Shown: one piece after another, positions 22,469 to 30,433 of the stretch
Position numbering within the stretch: the first letter of the stretch is position 1
Layout of the letters: each line of letters starts with the position of its first letter
From: Virgibacillus halotolerans
Lineage (GTDB): Bacteria > Bacillota > Bacilli > Bacillales > Amphibacillaceae
Length of the DNA stretch: 64,000 nt
Direction of reading: 5' to 3'
Assembly (NCBI RefSeq): GCF_016908515.1
Contig: NZ_JAFBEA010000001.1
Location: 496,001 to 560,000 of the forward strand
Made by a program: the position numbers and the translations under genes
Notes under the pieces: model-generated
Databases searched by the model: none
What the model was told of the DNA's origin: nothing
The model's input: only the letters and a program-made list of their open reading frames with translations

Positions 22469-24055
22469 GTGTTGGATTGGAAGATTAGAGGGCAAACAAA
22501 AAGTAAAGCTAACTTTACATCTTACATCGGTGAAGTACGAGGGATTGATAATATTAATGAACATCTTAACCCTTCCGTATCCAATGTAAATAATCCATTA
22601 TTGTTGAAGAACTTACGTCAAGCAGTAGAGAGGGTGATGCATAGTATCAGTAATGGCGATAAGATATACGTCGTTGCTGACCCGTAGTCAGATCCTGATG
22701 GTATTACCTCAACTTACATTATGGTGGATTATTTAAGAAAGCATGACTCGGCTGTTGAGTATATTTTCCATCAAAGAAGTCAGGGGCATGGAGTGGAGTA
22801 TTCTAATGTGCCAAATGATACAGATTTACTCATCATACTAGATAGTAGCTCTAACTCAGTTGAAGCCTGTAAGAAACTATCCGAATCGATGGATATAATA
22901 ATCATTGACCACCATGAAATTGACGTAGATAATCCACATGTACTACTGGTAAATCAACAGCAAGAGGGGTGTGATTATCCAAATAAGAATATATCAGCAG
23001 TATTATTAGTACATAAATTTGTTGAGTTAATGGACTATAATTTCAACAAGGTTGATACAAATTATTATTTAGACTTAGTTGGATTAGGCTTATTGGCAGA
23101 TTCGATGTCAATGTTGCCTTTGGAAAACAGATGGTATGTAAATCAAGCGCTGAAACAGATTAACAATGTAGGCTTATTGGCTTTGATTAAAGCTAAAAGA
23201 TTGAATGAAAATAAGCTTACCACGTTTGATTTAAACTTTCAGTTAATACCATTAATTAACTCAGCAGCACGAATGGATAAATTAGAAGTTGCATTGGAAT
23301 TATTGTTTGAGAAAGATTTTAAAAAGGCTAGGAAGTTGGCTGGCCAAATGATTGATATGAACATAGAAAGAAAAGAAATACTTGAAGAGCTAACAGAGCA
23401 TTGCTTATACATAATGAAGAATGAGAAGTTTATTATTTGTGTTAGTGATAAGACCAGCAAAAACTTTAATGGGCTGGTAGCGCAAAAACTTCTTTCTCAG
23501 TTTGGCAAACCTGCTATTGTATTGCAGAGCAGTAGTAACTCAGGAAGCTTTCGTTCTCCTAGTGATATTAATCTAAAGGAGATACTAAACTCTTGCCCAT
23601 ACGTTGAGTATGCAGCAGGTCACGCGCCAGCTGGAGGCACTCAGATACTACCTGAGAACATGGATAAGTTTATAGAATGGATTAATACTGAATTAGATTA
23701 CGTAGAATTAGGTAGTAATATAGTATATGACTTAGAAGTTGAAGAGGAAAATGTTGACTGGGACTTAATAGAAAACATTATGGAATTTGACTTGGTTCAT
23801 GGGAATGGAAGTCCACCAATAACATTACGTATTAATAATATGATTGTAGATGATCGAGTGTTATTTCCTAAGTCTCAGGAACACGTGAAAATTATCACTG
23901 AAGATATAGATATATTGAAGTTCAGTGATCCAGAATATGCCGAGGAAATTGATACATTTGATATTGTCGATGTAGTAGGCACCGTAAGCAAAAATGAGTT
24001 TGGCGGAAATAAGAGAATGAATCTTATGTTAGAAGATTATAAACTACATGAATAG
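22469..24055 (+). CDS. recJ: RecJ-like DHH phosphoesterase interrupted by one in-frame TAG
   Basis: 528 codons from GTG 22469 (or TTG 22472; SD AAAGGAG). TAG 22685-22687 (codon 73) falls inside DHH motif I: VVADP, TAG, SDPDGITSTYIM. Downstream motifs are intact: LLIILDSSSN, IIIIDHHEID (DHH), and the DHHA1 signature GHAPAGGTQI. The family degrades single-stranded DNA 5'-3'; SPbeta has a counterpart (YorK). A product started after the TAG would lack motif I and should be inactive. Third amber-interrupted gene in the window; mutation or readthrough cannot be decided from sequence. Confidence 0.85.
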
Positions 24056-24066
24056 GGGTAGATTTG

Positions 24067-25323
24067 GTGGAAAAAGTTAAGATAAAGAAAAGAAACGGGT
24101 CTCTCGTTGGCTTTGATATAGATAAAGTCACTCAGGCTATCAAGAATTCGGGAGAGGAGACGGAAGAATTTGGAGAAAAAGAGTCAGAAAAATTGTCTCA
24201 GCAAGTAGTGAATAGATTGGGTGAAATAAATGAACTCACAGTGGAGAATATTCAAGACCTTGTAGAATCTGTTTTACTTAACTCAAAATATAAGACTACA
24301 GCTAAAGCGTATATCATTTATAGAGAGATTAGATCAAGAGAACGTAAGCCAAATATTTTTAAACAAAGAGTTAATTTAAAGCCTTATGAATACCCACAGC
24401 TAATTGAGTATCAACATGCAATTCAACATTCTTACTGGTTACACTCAGAGTTTAACTATACTTCTGATATCCAAGACTTTAAAGTGAACGTGTCAGAGTC
24501 AGAGAGGAATGCAATTAAAAACGCAATGCTGGCTATCGCACAGGTAGAAGTGTCTGTAAAAAACTTTTGGGGTGACTTACATAATCGTATGCCTAAGCCA
24601 GAAGTTGGGGCTGTAGGAGCAACATTTAGTGGAAATGAAGTTATTCATCATGATGCTTATTCTCACCTTCTAGAAATTCTAGGACTAAATGATGAGTTTG
24701 AGCGTATTCAAGAGATTCCCGCCTTAGCTAAGCGTGTAAACCATTTAACGCAAGCAGCTAAATATGCAAAATCGGAAAGTGATAGAGATTTTACAATTTC
24801 ACTGATTTTATTCTCCTTGTTTATTGAGCATGTATCACTGTTTAGTCAGTTTTTGATTATTATGGCATTTAATAAGCACAGAAATATTTTTAAAGGTGTT
24901 TCAAACGTAATTGAGGCGACAAGTAAGGAGGAACAGATTCATGGTTTATTTGGAATTGAATTAGTAAATATTATTCGTGAAGAAAATCCAGAGTGGTTCG
25001 ATCAAGATATGTCCAACAAGGTTTACGAAGCTTGTCAAAACTCCTTTGAATCTGAAATGGAAGTTATCGACTGGATTTATGAGGGCGGAGATTTAGACTT
25101 TCTTCCCAAAGAAGTGGTGAAGGAGTTTGTTAAAAATAGGTTGAATAATTCGCTTAGAGATACTGGATTTGAACCTATATTTGATGTTGATGAAGGCAAA
25201 TTAGAAGAAACAGAATTTTTCACAGATGAAATATTGGCAACGAAGCATGTTGATTTCTTTGTTAAAAGAAGCGTCAATTATACAAAACGAGCAAAAAGTT
25301 TTGATGCTAGTGACTTGTTTTAA
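24067..25323 (+). CDS. Ribonucleotide reductase class I small subunit with an N-terminal ATP-cone
   Basis: 418 aa from GTG 24067 (SD AGGGGTAG). Residues about 1-95 are an ATP-cone (KIKKRNGSLVGFDIDKVTQA ... TTAKAYIIYREIRSRER), normally found on the large subunit. The ferritin-like R2 core follows: QVEVSVKNFWGDL, then NEVIHHDAYSHLL, which has the metal ligands Glu and His and the radical-type Tyr in E-x2-H-x3-Y order, then the second helix pair (LFIEHVSLFSQFLI; EATSKEEQIHGLFG). It supplies the radical to the large subunit at 25389, which has no ATP-cone, so allosteric activity control appears to sit on R2. C-terminus SFDASDLF is the likely large-subunit docking tail. Confidence 0.92.
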   Translation: MEKVKIKKRNGSLVGFDIDKVTQAIKNSGEETEEFGEKESEKLSQQVVNRLGEINELTVENIQDLVESVLLNSKYKTTAKAYIIYREIRSRERKPNIFKQRVNLKPYEYPQLIEYQHAIQHSYWLHSEFNYTSDIQDFKVNVSESERNAIKNAMLAIAQVEVSVKNFWGDLHNRMPKPEVGAVGATFSGNEVIHHDAYSHLLEILGLNDEFERIQEIPALAKRVNHLTQAAKYAKSESDRDFTISLILFSLFIEHVSLFSQFLIIMAFNKHRNIFKGVSNVIEATSKEEQIHGLFGIELVNIIREENPEWFDQDMSNKVYEACQNSFESEMEVIDWIYEGGDLDFLPKEVVKEFVKNRLNNSLRDTGFEPIFDVDEGKLEETEFFTDEILATKHVDFFVKRSVNYTKRAKSFDASDLF

Positions 25324-25388
25324 TTGAACCAACAACAAAAACAAAGATATGCGAAGTTGTATCAGATAAAATAAAGGAGATAAAATAT

Positions 25389-27065
25389 ATGACATTTGAA
25401 TGGTTAAATAAAGATAGCAGACATTTTTTAAAAAGTGGTTATTTAGAAGAAGGGGTGTCCCCCGAACAACGTATCCGAGAAATTGCAGATAACGCAGAAA
25501 AAATCCTGGGCATCAAGGGGTACGCAGATAAGTTTTATGACTATATGAGCAAGGGTTACTACTCACTATCATCTCCAGTGTGGGCTAATTTTGGCAATAA
25601 ACGAGGTCTACCTATCAGTTGTTATAGTGTTGATATACAGGATAATTTCGGAGATATTATGAGAGCTGCAGGTGAGGTAGGAGTAATGAGTAAGCTAGGT
25701 GGAGGGACTGGAGGGTTCTTTGGTAAGCTTCGTCCACGTGGTGCTAAAATCAAAGGTAACGGAGAGTCATCGGGAGCAGTGCATTTTGTAGAATTGTTCG
25801 AGTCTCTTATGGATGTAGCGACTCAAGGTTCAGTTCGTCGTGGAGCGTTCTCGCCATATTTACCCGTAGACCACCCCGATATCGAAGAGTTTCTAAAGAT
25901 CGGAACAGAGGGAAATCCAATTCAAAAGTTAACCCATGCTGTAACAGTAACAGATGAATGGATGCAACAGATGATTGATGGAGATACTGATAAACGAAAA
26001 ATTTGGGCGGGAGTTCTACAACGAAGAGTAGAAATGGGCTATCCGTATATTTTCTTTAAGTCCACTGTAAACAACAATACAGTCGATGTGTATAAGGATA
26101 AAGGTTTGGAAATCAATCATTCTAACCTCTGTAACGAAATCACATTGCCAACCAATGAAGAGTGGTCGTTTGTGTGTTGCCTATCATCAATGAACGTACT
26201 CCACTATGATGAGTGGAAAGATACAGATGCAGTAGAAATATTGACCTACTTCTTAGATGCCGTTATGGAAGAGTTTATTGTTAAATTAGAAGCAATGCGC
26301 GATTCAAATGATGAAGAAGAGCGTCAGGCATTTTATTTCATGAAGAAGGCGTATAATTTTGCTAAATCTAACCGTGCATTAGGTCTAGGAATTCTTGGGT
26401 ATCATTCATATTTGCAATCCAATATGATTCCATTCGAAAGTATTGAGGCGAGTCGTAAAAATATTGAAATCTTTCGATTGATAAAAGAAAAGTCATATAA
26501 AGCTTCAGAAGAATTGGCTGATATATACGGAGAACCCGAGTTGTTAAAGGGTTATGGTAGACGTAATAGCACCTTGATGGCAATCGCACCTACGACTAGC
26601 TCAGCATTTATTCTAGGACAGGTCAGCCAATCGATAGAACCTTTATTCTCTAACAGTTACGTTAAAGATTTAGCTAAAACTAAGGTTACTGTACGCAATC
26701 AATATTTAAAAGAAGTGTTGGCTAAGTACAAAAAAGATAACCGAGAGACTTGGAGTAGTATCCGTGATTATGATGGCTCAGTACAGCATTTAGATTTCTT
26801 AACTGAGCATGAGAAAAACGTGTTTAAAACGTTCAGTGAGATTGATCAATACGCTATCTTAGACCAAGCAGCTATGAGACAACAGTTTGTTGACCAGTCC
26901 CAGTCGCTTAACTTAATGATTAATCCAAGTACATCAGCCAAAGAGATTAATAATTTATATATCTTTGCATGGCAAAATGGAATTAAAACCCTCTATTACC
27001 AGCATGGTACAAATGCGGCACAGCAATTCAACAAAGACTTAAATTGTATTATGTGTGAAGCATAA
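25389..27065 (+). CDS. Ribonucleotide reductase class I large subunit (short form, no ATP-cone)
   Basis: 558 aa, SD AAAGGAG. Catalytic residues are visible: LPISCYSV (first redox Cys), SNLCNEI (N-x-C-x-E active site), CCLSSMN (second redox Cys), the Tyr pair in KTLYYQHG, and the C-terminal CIMCEA thioredoxin/glutaredoxin-reactive CxxC. It is shorter than usual (about 700-760 aa) and lacks an N-terminal ATP-cone, which is found on the partner instead. Reduces NDPs to dNDPs for phage DNA synthesis. Unlike SPbeta nrdE, no intein or intron is present. Confidence 0.93.
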   Translation: MTFEWLNKDSRHFLKSGYLEEGVSPEQRIREIADNAEKILGIKGYADKFYDYMSKGYYSLSSPVWANFGNKRGLPISCYSVDIQDNFGDIMRAAGEVGVMSKLGGGTGGFFGKLRPRGAKIKGNGESSGAVHFVELFESLMDVATQGSVRRGAFSPYLPVDHPDIEEFLKIGTEGNPIQKLTHAVTVTDEWMQQMIDGDTDKRKIWAGVLQRRVEMGYPYIFFKSTVNNNTVDVYKDKGLEINHSNLCNEITLPTNEEWSFVCCLSSMNVLHYDEWKDTDAVEILTYFLDAVMEEFIVKLEAMRDSNDEEERQAFYFMKKAYNFAKSNRALGLGILGYHSYLQSNMIPFESIEASRKNIEIFRLIKEKSYKASEELADIYGEPELLKGYGRRNSTLMAIAPTTSSAFILGQVSQSIEPLFSNSYVKDLAKTKVTVRNQYLKEVLAKYKKDNRETWSSIRDYDGSVQHLDFLTEHEKNVFKTFSEIDQYAILDQAAMRQQFVDQSQSLNLMINPSTSAKEINNLYIFAWQNGIKTLYYQHGTNAAQQFNKDLNCIMCEA

Positions 27066-27101
27066 AAGATACCTATATTAAAGATGAAAGGGAGAAATAT
27101 A

Positions 27102-27332
27102 ATGAACAAACCAATCTTATTTACAAAACGAGGCTGTGTACCTTGTTCAAGCCTGAAGCGCTTTTTATTAACGGAAACAGAACTGGACTATGAGGAGATA
27201 GATGTTGATAAAGAACCTCAAGCATTAGAAGAATATGATATTATGTCTGTGCCCACAGTTATCATTGGAGATAAACGTGTTACAGGGTTTTCCCCACATG
27301 AGGTTATGCAGTTAATTAACGAAGCTAAATAG
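27102..27332 (+). CDS. Glutaredoxin-like redox protein (NrdH type)
   Basis: 76 aa from ATG 27102 (SD AAAGGGAG; the frame is open upstream to 27084). KRGCVPCSSLKRFL holds the CxxC, IMSVPTVIIGDKRVTGFSPH the cis-Pro and C-terminal GF. The thioredoxin fold is typical of NrdH. Likely electron donor for the adjacent large subunit. Confidence 0.88.
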   Translation: MNKPILFTKRGCVPCSSLKRFLLTETELDYEEIDVDKEPQALEEYDIMSVPTVIIGDKRVTGFSPHEVMQLINEAK

Positions 27333-27336
27333 ACTT

Positions 27337-27360
27337 ACATAAATATTATTATAGTACACA
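27337..27360 (+). promoter_or_regulatory. Possible divergent copy of promoter element
   Basis: ATAAATATTATTATAGTACACA ahead of the Nudix gene resembles the ATTATARTA core; no convincing -35 box. Confidence 0.35.
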
Positions 27361-27414
27361 ATAGGGAGATTAATTTCTCCCCTTTCTACATTACAAAAAG
27401 GGATGGATATAAAT

Positions 27415-28032
27415 ATGAACAAAATGGATGAAATGATTATTGTAGTACCAAGAAAGAATTTGTTTGAAGATGAATCATTAGCTTTCCAAGGGGTAAACTC
27501 AAGCAAGGAATTGCTATCTAAAGTTGTAGATAAAATAGATGGCAATTTCAGTATTATGCGTCGAGGTAATGCTGAAGAGAATGAATCATTTAAGCAGCCA
27601 ATACCATACGCAGTATTGAGAAAAGGCGACGATGTATTCATTTATGAAAGGCTCCAAGGTGGAGGAGAGGCTAGACTCCATAACCAGTTATCACTAGGCG
27701 TTGGCGGTCATATGAATGGTACAACTGACTATGAATTTAATGACCTACTCTATGAGAATCTGAATAGAGAATTAGACGAAGAATTATTTATTACTGATCA
27801 GCATTTTGACATTAATATTATTGGATTAATTAACGACGATGTTAATGAAGTTGGCAAGGTTCATATTGGTTTGTTAGCAATAATTGAATTAACTGAAGAA
27901 GTGCATGTAGAAGTTAGAGAAATAGATCAGATTAAGGGTGGTTGGATTCCCATTAAACAATTAAAAGATTCCAAAACATATGACAACCTCGAGTCTTGGT
28001 CTCAGTTTGTGGTAGATATTTTAAACAAATAA
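27415..28032 (+). CDS. Nudix-family hydrolase
   Basis: 205 aa from ATG 27415 (SD AAAAGGG). The Nudix box is recognisable as GGHMNGT followed by LLYENLNRELDEELFI, with the REx2EE(L) metal-binding core. It resembles the predicted phosphoesterase family of COG4112. In a nucleotide-metabolism block it may hydrolyse nucleotides or nucleotide derivatives; substrate unknown. Followed by an intrinsic terminator. Confidence 0.8.
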   Translation: MNKMDEMIIVVPRKNLFEDESLAFQGVNSSKELLSKVVDKIDGNFSIMRRGNAEENESFKQPIPYAVLRKGDDVFIYERLQGGGEARLHNQLSLGVGGHMNGTTDYEFNDLLYENLNRELDEELFITDQHFDINIIGLINDDVNEVGKVHIGLLAIIELTEEVHVEVREIDQIKGGWIPIKQLKDSKTYDNLESWSQFVVDILNK

Positions 28033-28039
28033 CATCATG

Positions 28040-28072
28040 TAGCATGGACTAAATAAAGTTCATGCTATTTTT
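28040..28072 (+). terminator. Intrinsic terminator
   Basis: TAGCATGGAC pairs with GTTCATGCTA (one G-T pair) around an 8-nt loop, followed by TTTTT. It ends the recJ-ribonucleotide reductase-Nudix unit. Confidence 0.85.
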
Positions 28073-28082
28073 ATAAATAAGC

Positions 28083-28111
28083 TTGACATTTTTATTGGGT
28101 GACATTATAAT
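28083..28111 (+). promoter_or_regulatory. Strong phage promoter with conserved element
   Basis: TTGACA (28083-28088), 17 nt, TATAAT (28106-28111); spacer and -10 carry TATTGGGTGACATTATAATA. It restarts transcription directly after the terminator. Confidence 0.83.
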
Positions 28112-28153
28112 ATAGTTATAGTCAAAGTTAATTAATGAAGGGAAGAATGAAAG

Positions 28154-28348
28154 ATGAGAAAAGAAGATCTATTAAGGAAGAATTATAAGCAAGTTGCGTA
28201 CAAGGGTAGGGGTGAAGATGTAGATACAGTTTATAAAAGATTCGATAATGGCAATATGAGGATCGTACAATACGACAAAGAGATTATAGGGGGAGGATTT
28301 AGAGAAGCTTTCCTAAATAAAGATCAGGTCAGCCAGATTTTTATTTAG
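28154..28348 (+). CDS. Small phage protein
   Basis: 64 aa, SD GAAGGGAAG. Basic (RKEDLLRKNYKQVAYKGRGE), then RFDNGNMRIVQYDKEIIGGG. Function unknown. Ends TAG. Confidence 0.72.
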   Translation: MRKEDLLRKNYKQVAYKGRGEDVDTVYKRFDNGNMRIVQYDKEIIGGGFREAFLNKDQVSQIFI

Positions 28349-28355
28349 CATCCAA

Positions 28356-28371
28356 TAAAATTACAGTTTTA
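28356..28371 (+). repeat. Intergenic dyad TAAAA-N6-TTTTA
   Basis: Exact copy with centre TTACAG, 7 nt after the stop codon and not overlapping it. The next SD is 50 nt downstream, further than for other copies. Confidence 0.65.
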
Positions 28372-28436
28372 TCTTAAAACCCTCTTCAAGTAGGGTAGTA
28401 AAATGGAGTAAACCAAAGAAAATGGGAGGACTAATA

Positions 28437-28709
28437 ATGAGCAATGTAGAATCATCAATATACCCAAATAAATTCATTGACTTTTCAGAAGGGTATGAGG
28501 TAAGCAATGACAGAGTGAATGAAACTATCAATAGAATCATATCAGATATGACCGTAGACGAGAAAGTGAATACGATGACGGTGTCAACTGGCAATACAAA
28601 AGTCAATGTAACTAGGGATAGGGATATGGACACTTTGATTGTTGAGGTATATAAAAATTACCAAAGAAAAACTATTCGATTAGACGAATTAAAGGAGGAG
28701 GAGGGGTAA
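28437..28709 (+). CDS. Hypothetical phage protein
   Basis: 90 aa from ATG 28437 (SD GGGAGGA). Helix then beta-rich (NTMTVSTGNTKVNVTRDRDM). Function unknown. Confidence 0.75.
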   Translation: MSNVESSIYPNKFIDFSEGYEVSNDRVNETINRIISDMTVDEKVNTMTVSTGNTKVNVTRDRDMDTLIVEVYKNYQRKTIRLDELKEEEG

Positions 28710-28711
28710 TA

Positions 28712-29014
28712 ATGAAGGTGTTTAAAATGAATGACATTGATTATGTGGCAGCAAAGACATCAGAAGAAGCTAAGAAGTTTTATGGAGAATTATGCGACTA
28801 TACTTATGAAGAAATTCAAGAAGACTTTGAGGGAGAAGCTAGTCTGCAAGAAAAAATGAACGTTCTTCTAAGCGAATTATCTGAGGACGATACAGTTAGA
28901 GTAGGAGACATACACATGAAACATAGTATGCTTTGGGTTCGCAAGTCATTCGAATGGTTTTTAGAAAATGATAGTCATAATAACGAGCCATTTGTAATTT
29001 GTTCTATGGAGTAG
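28712..29014 (+). CDS. Hypothetical phage protein
   Basis: 100 aa, SD AAAGGAGGAGGAGGGG. Starts VFKMNDIDYVAAKTSEEAKK, a pattern seen in phage proteins of the 'DYVAAxSxEEA' kind. Function unknown. Ends TAG. Confidence 0.78.
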   Translation: MKVFKMNDIDYVAAKTSEEAKKFYGELCDYTYEEIQEDFEGEASLQEKMNVLLSELSEDDTVRVGDIHMKHSMLWVRKSFEWFLENDSHNNEPFVICSME

Positions 29015-29052
29015 ATTACAAACAATATTTTACTAAAAAAGAGGTGAAACAA

Positions 29053-29322
29053 ATGGAAGGAATCTTAAAGAAAATTACATATGACAATACTGAATTTGAC
29101 CTTCATGTAACAGTAAACGACTGTAATCCACTTCTAGTAGATGCTGTCATAAGCAATGATGAATACAACTACAATTTCTCAGGAAGCTTCAGTACTGTCA
29201 AGGGTTTAAAACAATACATTGTAAAGAATTTAGATGGTCATTTTAATCATCACAAGCATAGTCGTCAGTATAACGAGTTAATAGATTGGGATGGAAATCT
29301 GGATGGTGTTTTATACGATTAA
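29053..29322 (+). CDS. Hypothetical phage protein
   Basis: 89 aa from ATG 29053 (SD AAGAGGTG; the upstream open frame from 28999 overlaps the previous gene). Beta-rich (GILKKITYDNTEFDLHVTVN) with a His-rich HFNHHKHSRQYN segment. Function unknown. Confidence 0.75.
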   Translation: MEGILKKITYDNTEFDLHVTVNDCNPLLVDAVISNDEYNYNFSGSFSTVKGLKQYIVKNLDGHFNHHKHSRQYNELIDWDGNLDGVLYD

Positions 29323-29339
29323 TACTATATTTTAGCTAA

Positions 29340-29361
29340 AATTAAGTAACATTATAATACA
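29340..29361 (+). promoter_or_regulatory. Copy of conserved promoter element
   Basis: AATTAAGTAACATTATAATAC with TATAAT at 29353-29358; the -35 region is poor. It precedes the operon running to thyA. Confidence 0.6.
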
Positions 29362-29373
29362 AGGGGTGTAGTG

Positions 29374-29649
29374 ATGAAAGTAAAAATTAAAGGAAGTATT
29401 TATTTAGAGAATGATAGTTTTCAGTATATATTAAAAAAGTATAGTGGCAAGACAGATAAGAAAGGTGTTCCAACCTATGAGATACTCGGCTATTTCAGCT
29501 CTCTCGAAGCCAGTATTATGAAGATATTCCGTATGAAAATTAGTGAAAGTAAAGCGAAAGATCTAAAGGAGTTACGCAAAGACATTCAGATTGCTAATGA
29601 TGAGATCAGAGAGTTGTTAGGTGCAGAATATGAAAAGAAACGACCTTGA
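29374..29649 (+). CDS. Hypothetical phage protein
   Basis: 91 aa from ATG 29374 (SD AAGGGGTG). YFSSLEASIMKIFRMKISES resembles conserved phage proteins that couple a beta domain to a helical tail. Function unknown. Overlaps the next gene. Confidence 0.75.
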   Translation: MKVKIKGSIYLENDSFQYILKKYSGKTDKKGVPTYEILGYFSSLEASIMKIFRMKISESKAKDLKELRKDIQIANDEIRELLGAEYEKKRP

Positions 29650-29878
29650 TGAGCAAAGACTGAGATTAAAAATAGGAACGATTCTGGTAACAATTGCATG
29701 TTTTGTAGCATTAGCTGCGGTTACATTTGGAATTATTTTCTTTAACTTTTGGCTATTATCATCTGTCTTTAGCTTAGGCACTGACTACATAAAAGTATTT
29801 TGGGTGGCATTATGTTCATTTATTATAGAAGTATTATTTATATTAGGATTTTATATTACAAGCAAAAGAGAGGATTGA
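29630..29878 (+). CDS. Small membrane protein
   Basis: 82 aa from ATG 29630 (GTG 29621 also possible). Two membrane segments (IGTILVTIACFVALAAVTFG and VFWVALCSFIIEVLFILGFY). Function unknown. Confidence 0.7.
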   Translation: MKRNDLDEQRLRLKIGTILVTIACFVALAAVTFGIIFFNFWLLSSVFSLGTDYIKVFWVALCSFIIEVLFILGFYITSKRED

Positions 29879-29884
29879 TTAATA

Positions 29885-30421
29885 ATGATGGAAGAGGAAT
29901 TTGATGATATTAATACTGATGAAGAAATTGACATTAAAACTCTAGAGGACTGGAAAGTTGATAAGTACGTAAACCGAGTAAAGAAAAATAATGAAGAGAT
30001 TAAACGATATAAGGAAATTATGGATAAGCAAGTAGCCGATCTGAAACATCAATTCAAGCATAAAGAAGAGGCGCTAACTAAGGAGAATGGGTATCTGTTA
30101 TCCACGTTAGGACAATATGCTAGAACTCATAAATCTCTCCAGTCAACCAAGACAATGTTCAAACTACCCATGCTGAATGGTGATGTGGTTATTAAGAAGA
30201 GTGTCCCAAAACCTCAAGCACCAAAAGACGACATGGTGGATAAATTTGAAAAAGAGTTTCCTGAATATGTAGAGAAGGTTGTCACCAAGAAGGTGAAGTG
30301 GGCAGATTTCAAGAAGAAACTTATTGTTCAGAGTGATAAGACATACATCAAGGAAACCGGGGAGAGTGTGAGTCACCTGATTGACACTGATGCAAATCCA
30401 GAAGAAGTAATTATTAAGTAG
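29885..30421 (+). CDS. Gam-like host-nuclease inhibitor
   Basis: 178 aa. An acidic N-terminus, then a long coiled coil (EDWKVDKYVNRVKKNNEEIK ... KHKEEALTKENGYLLSTLGQ), then a beta segment with basic residues (TMFKLPMLNGDVVIKKSVPK) and a C-terminal KVKWADFKKKL. This order matches Mu Gam-like proteins, which coat double-stranded DNA ends against host RecBCD/AddAB-type nucleases. Its position in the replication-recombination block fits that role. Confidence 0.82.
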   Translation: MMEEEFDDINTDEEIDIKTLEDWKVDKYVNRVKKNNEEIKRYKEIMDKQVADLKHQFKHKEEALTKENGYLLSTLGQYARTHKSLQSTKTMFKLPMLNGDVVIKKSVPKPQAPKDDMVDKFEKEFPEYVEKVVTKKVKWADFKKKLIVQSDKTYIKETGESVSHLIDTDANPEEVIIK

Positions 30422-30433
30422 AGGAGAGGTAAA

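Noticed and set aside
13517-24055. Global reassignment of TAG as a sense codon in the phage
   Set aside because: At least 17 phage genes end in TAG (for example 364, 1072, 8622, 24055, 27332, 30421, 35077), and several would run into neighbours if it were read as sense.
25389-27065. Intein or group I intron in the ribonucleotide reductase genes, as in SPbeta
   Set aside because: Both genes read through all conserved motifs with no insertion.
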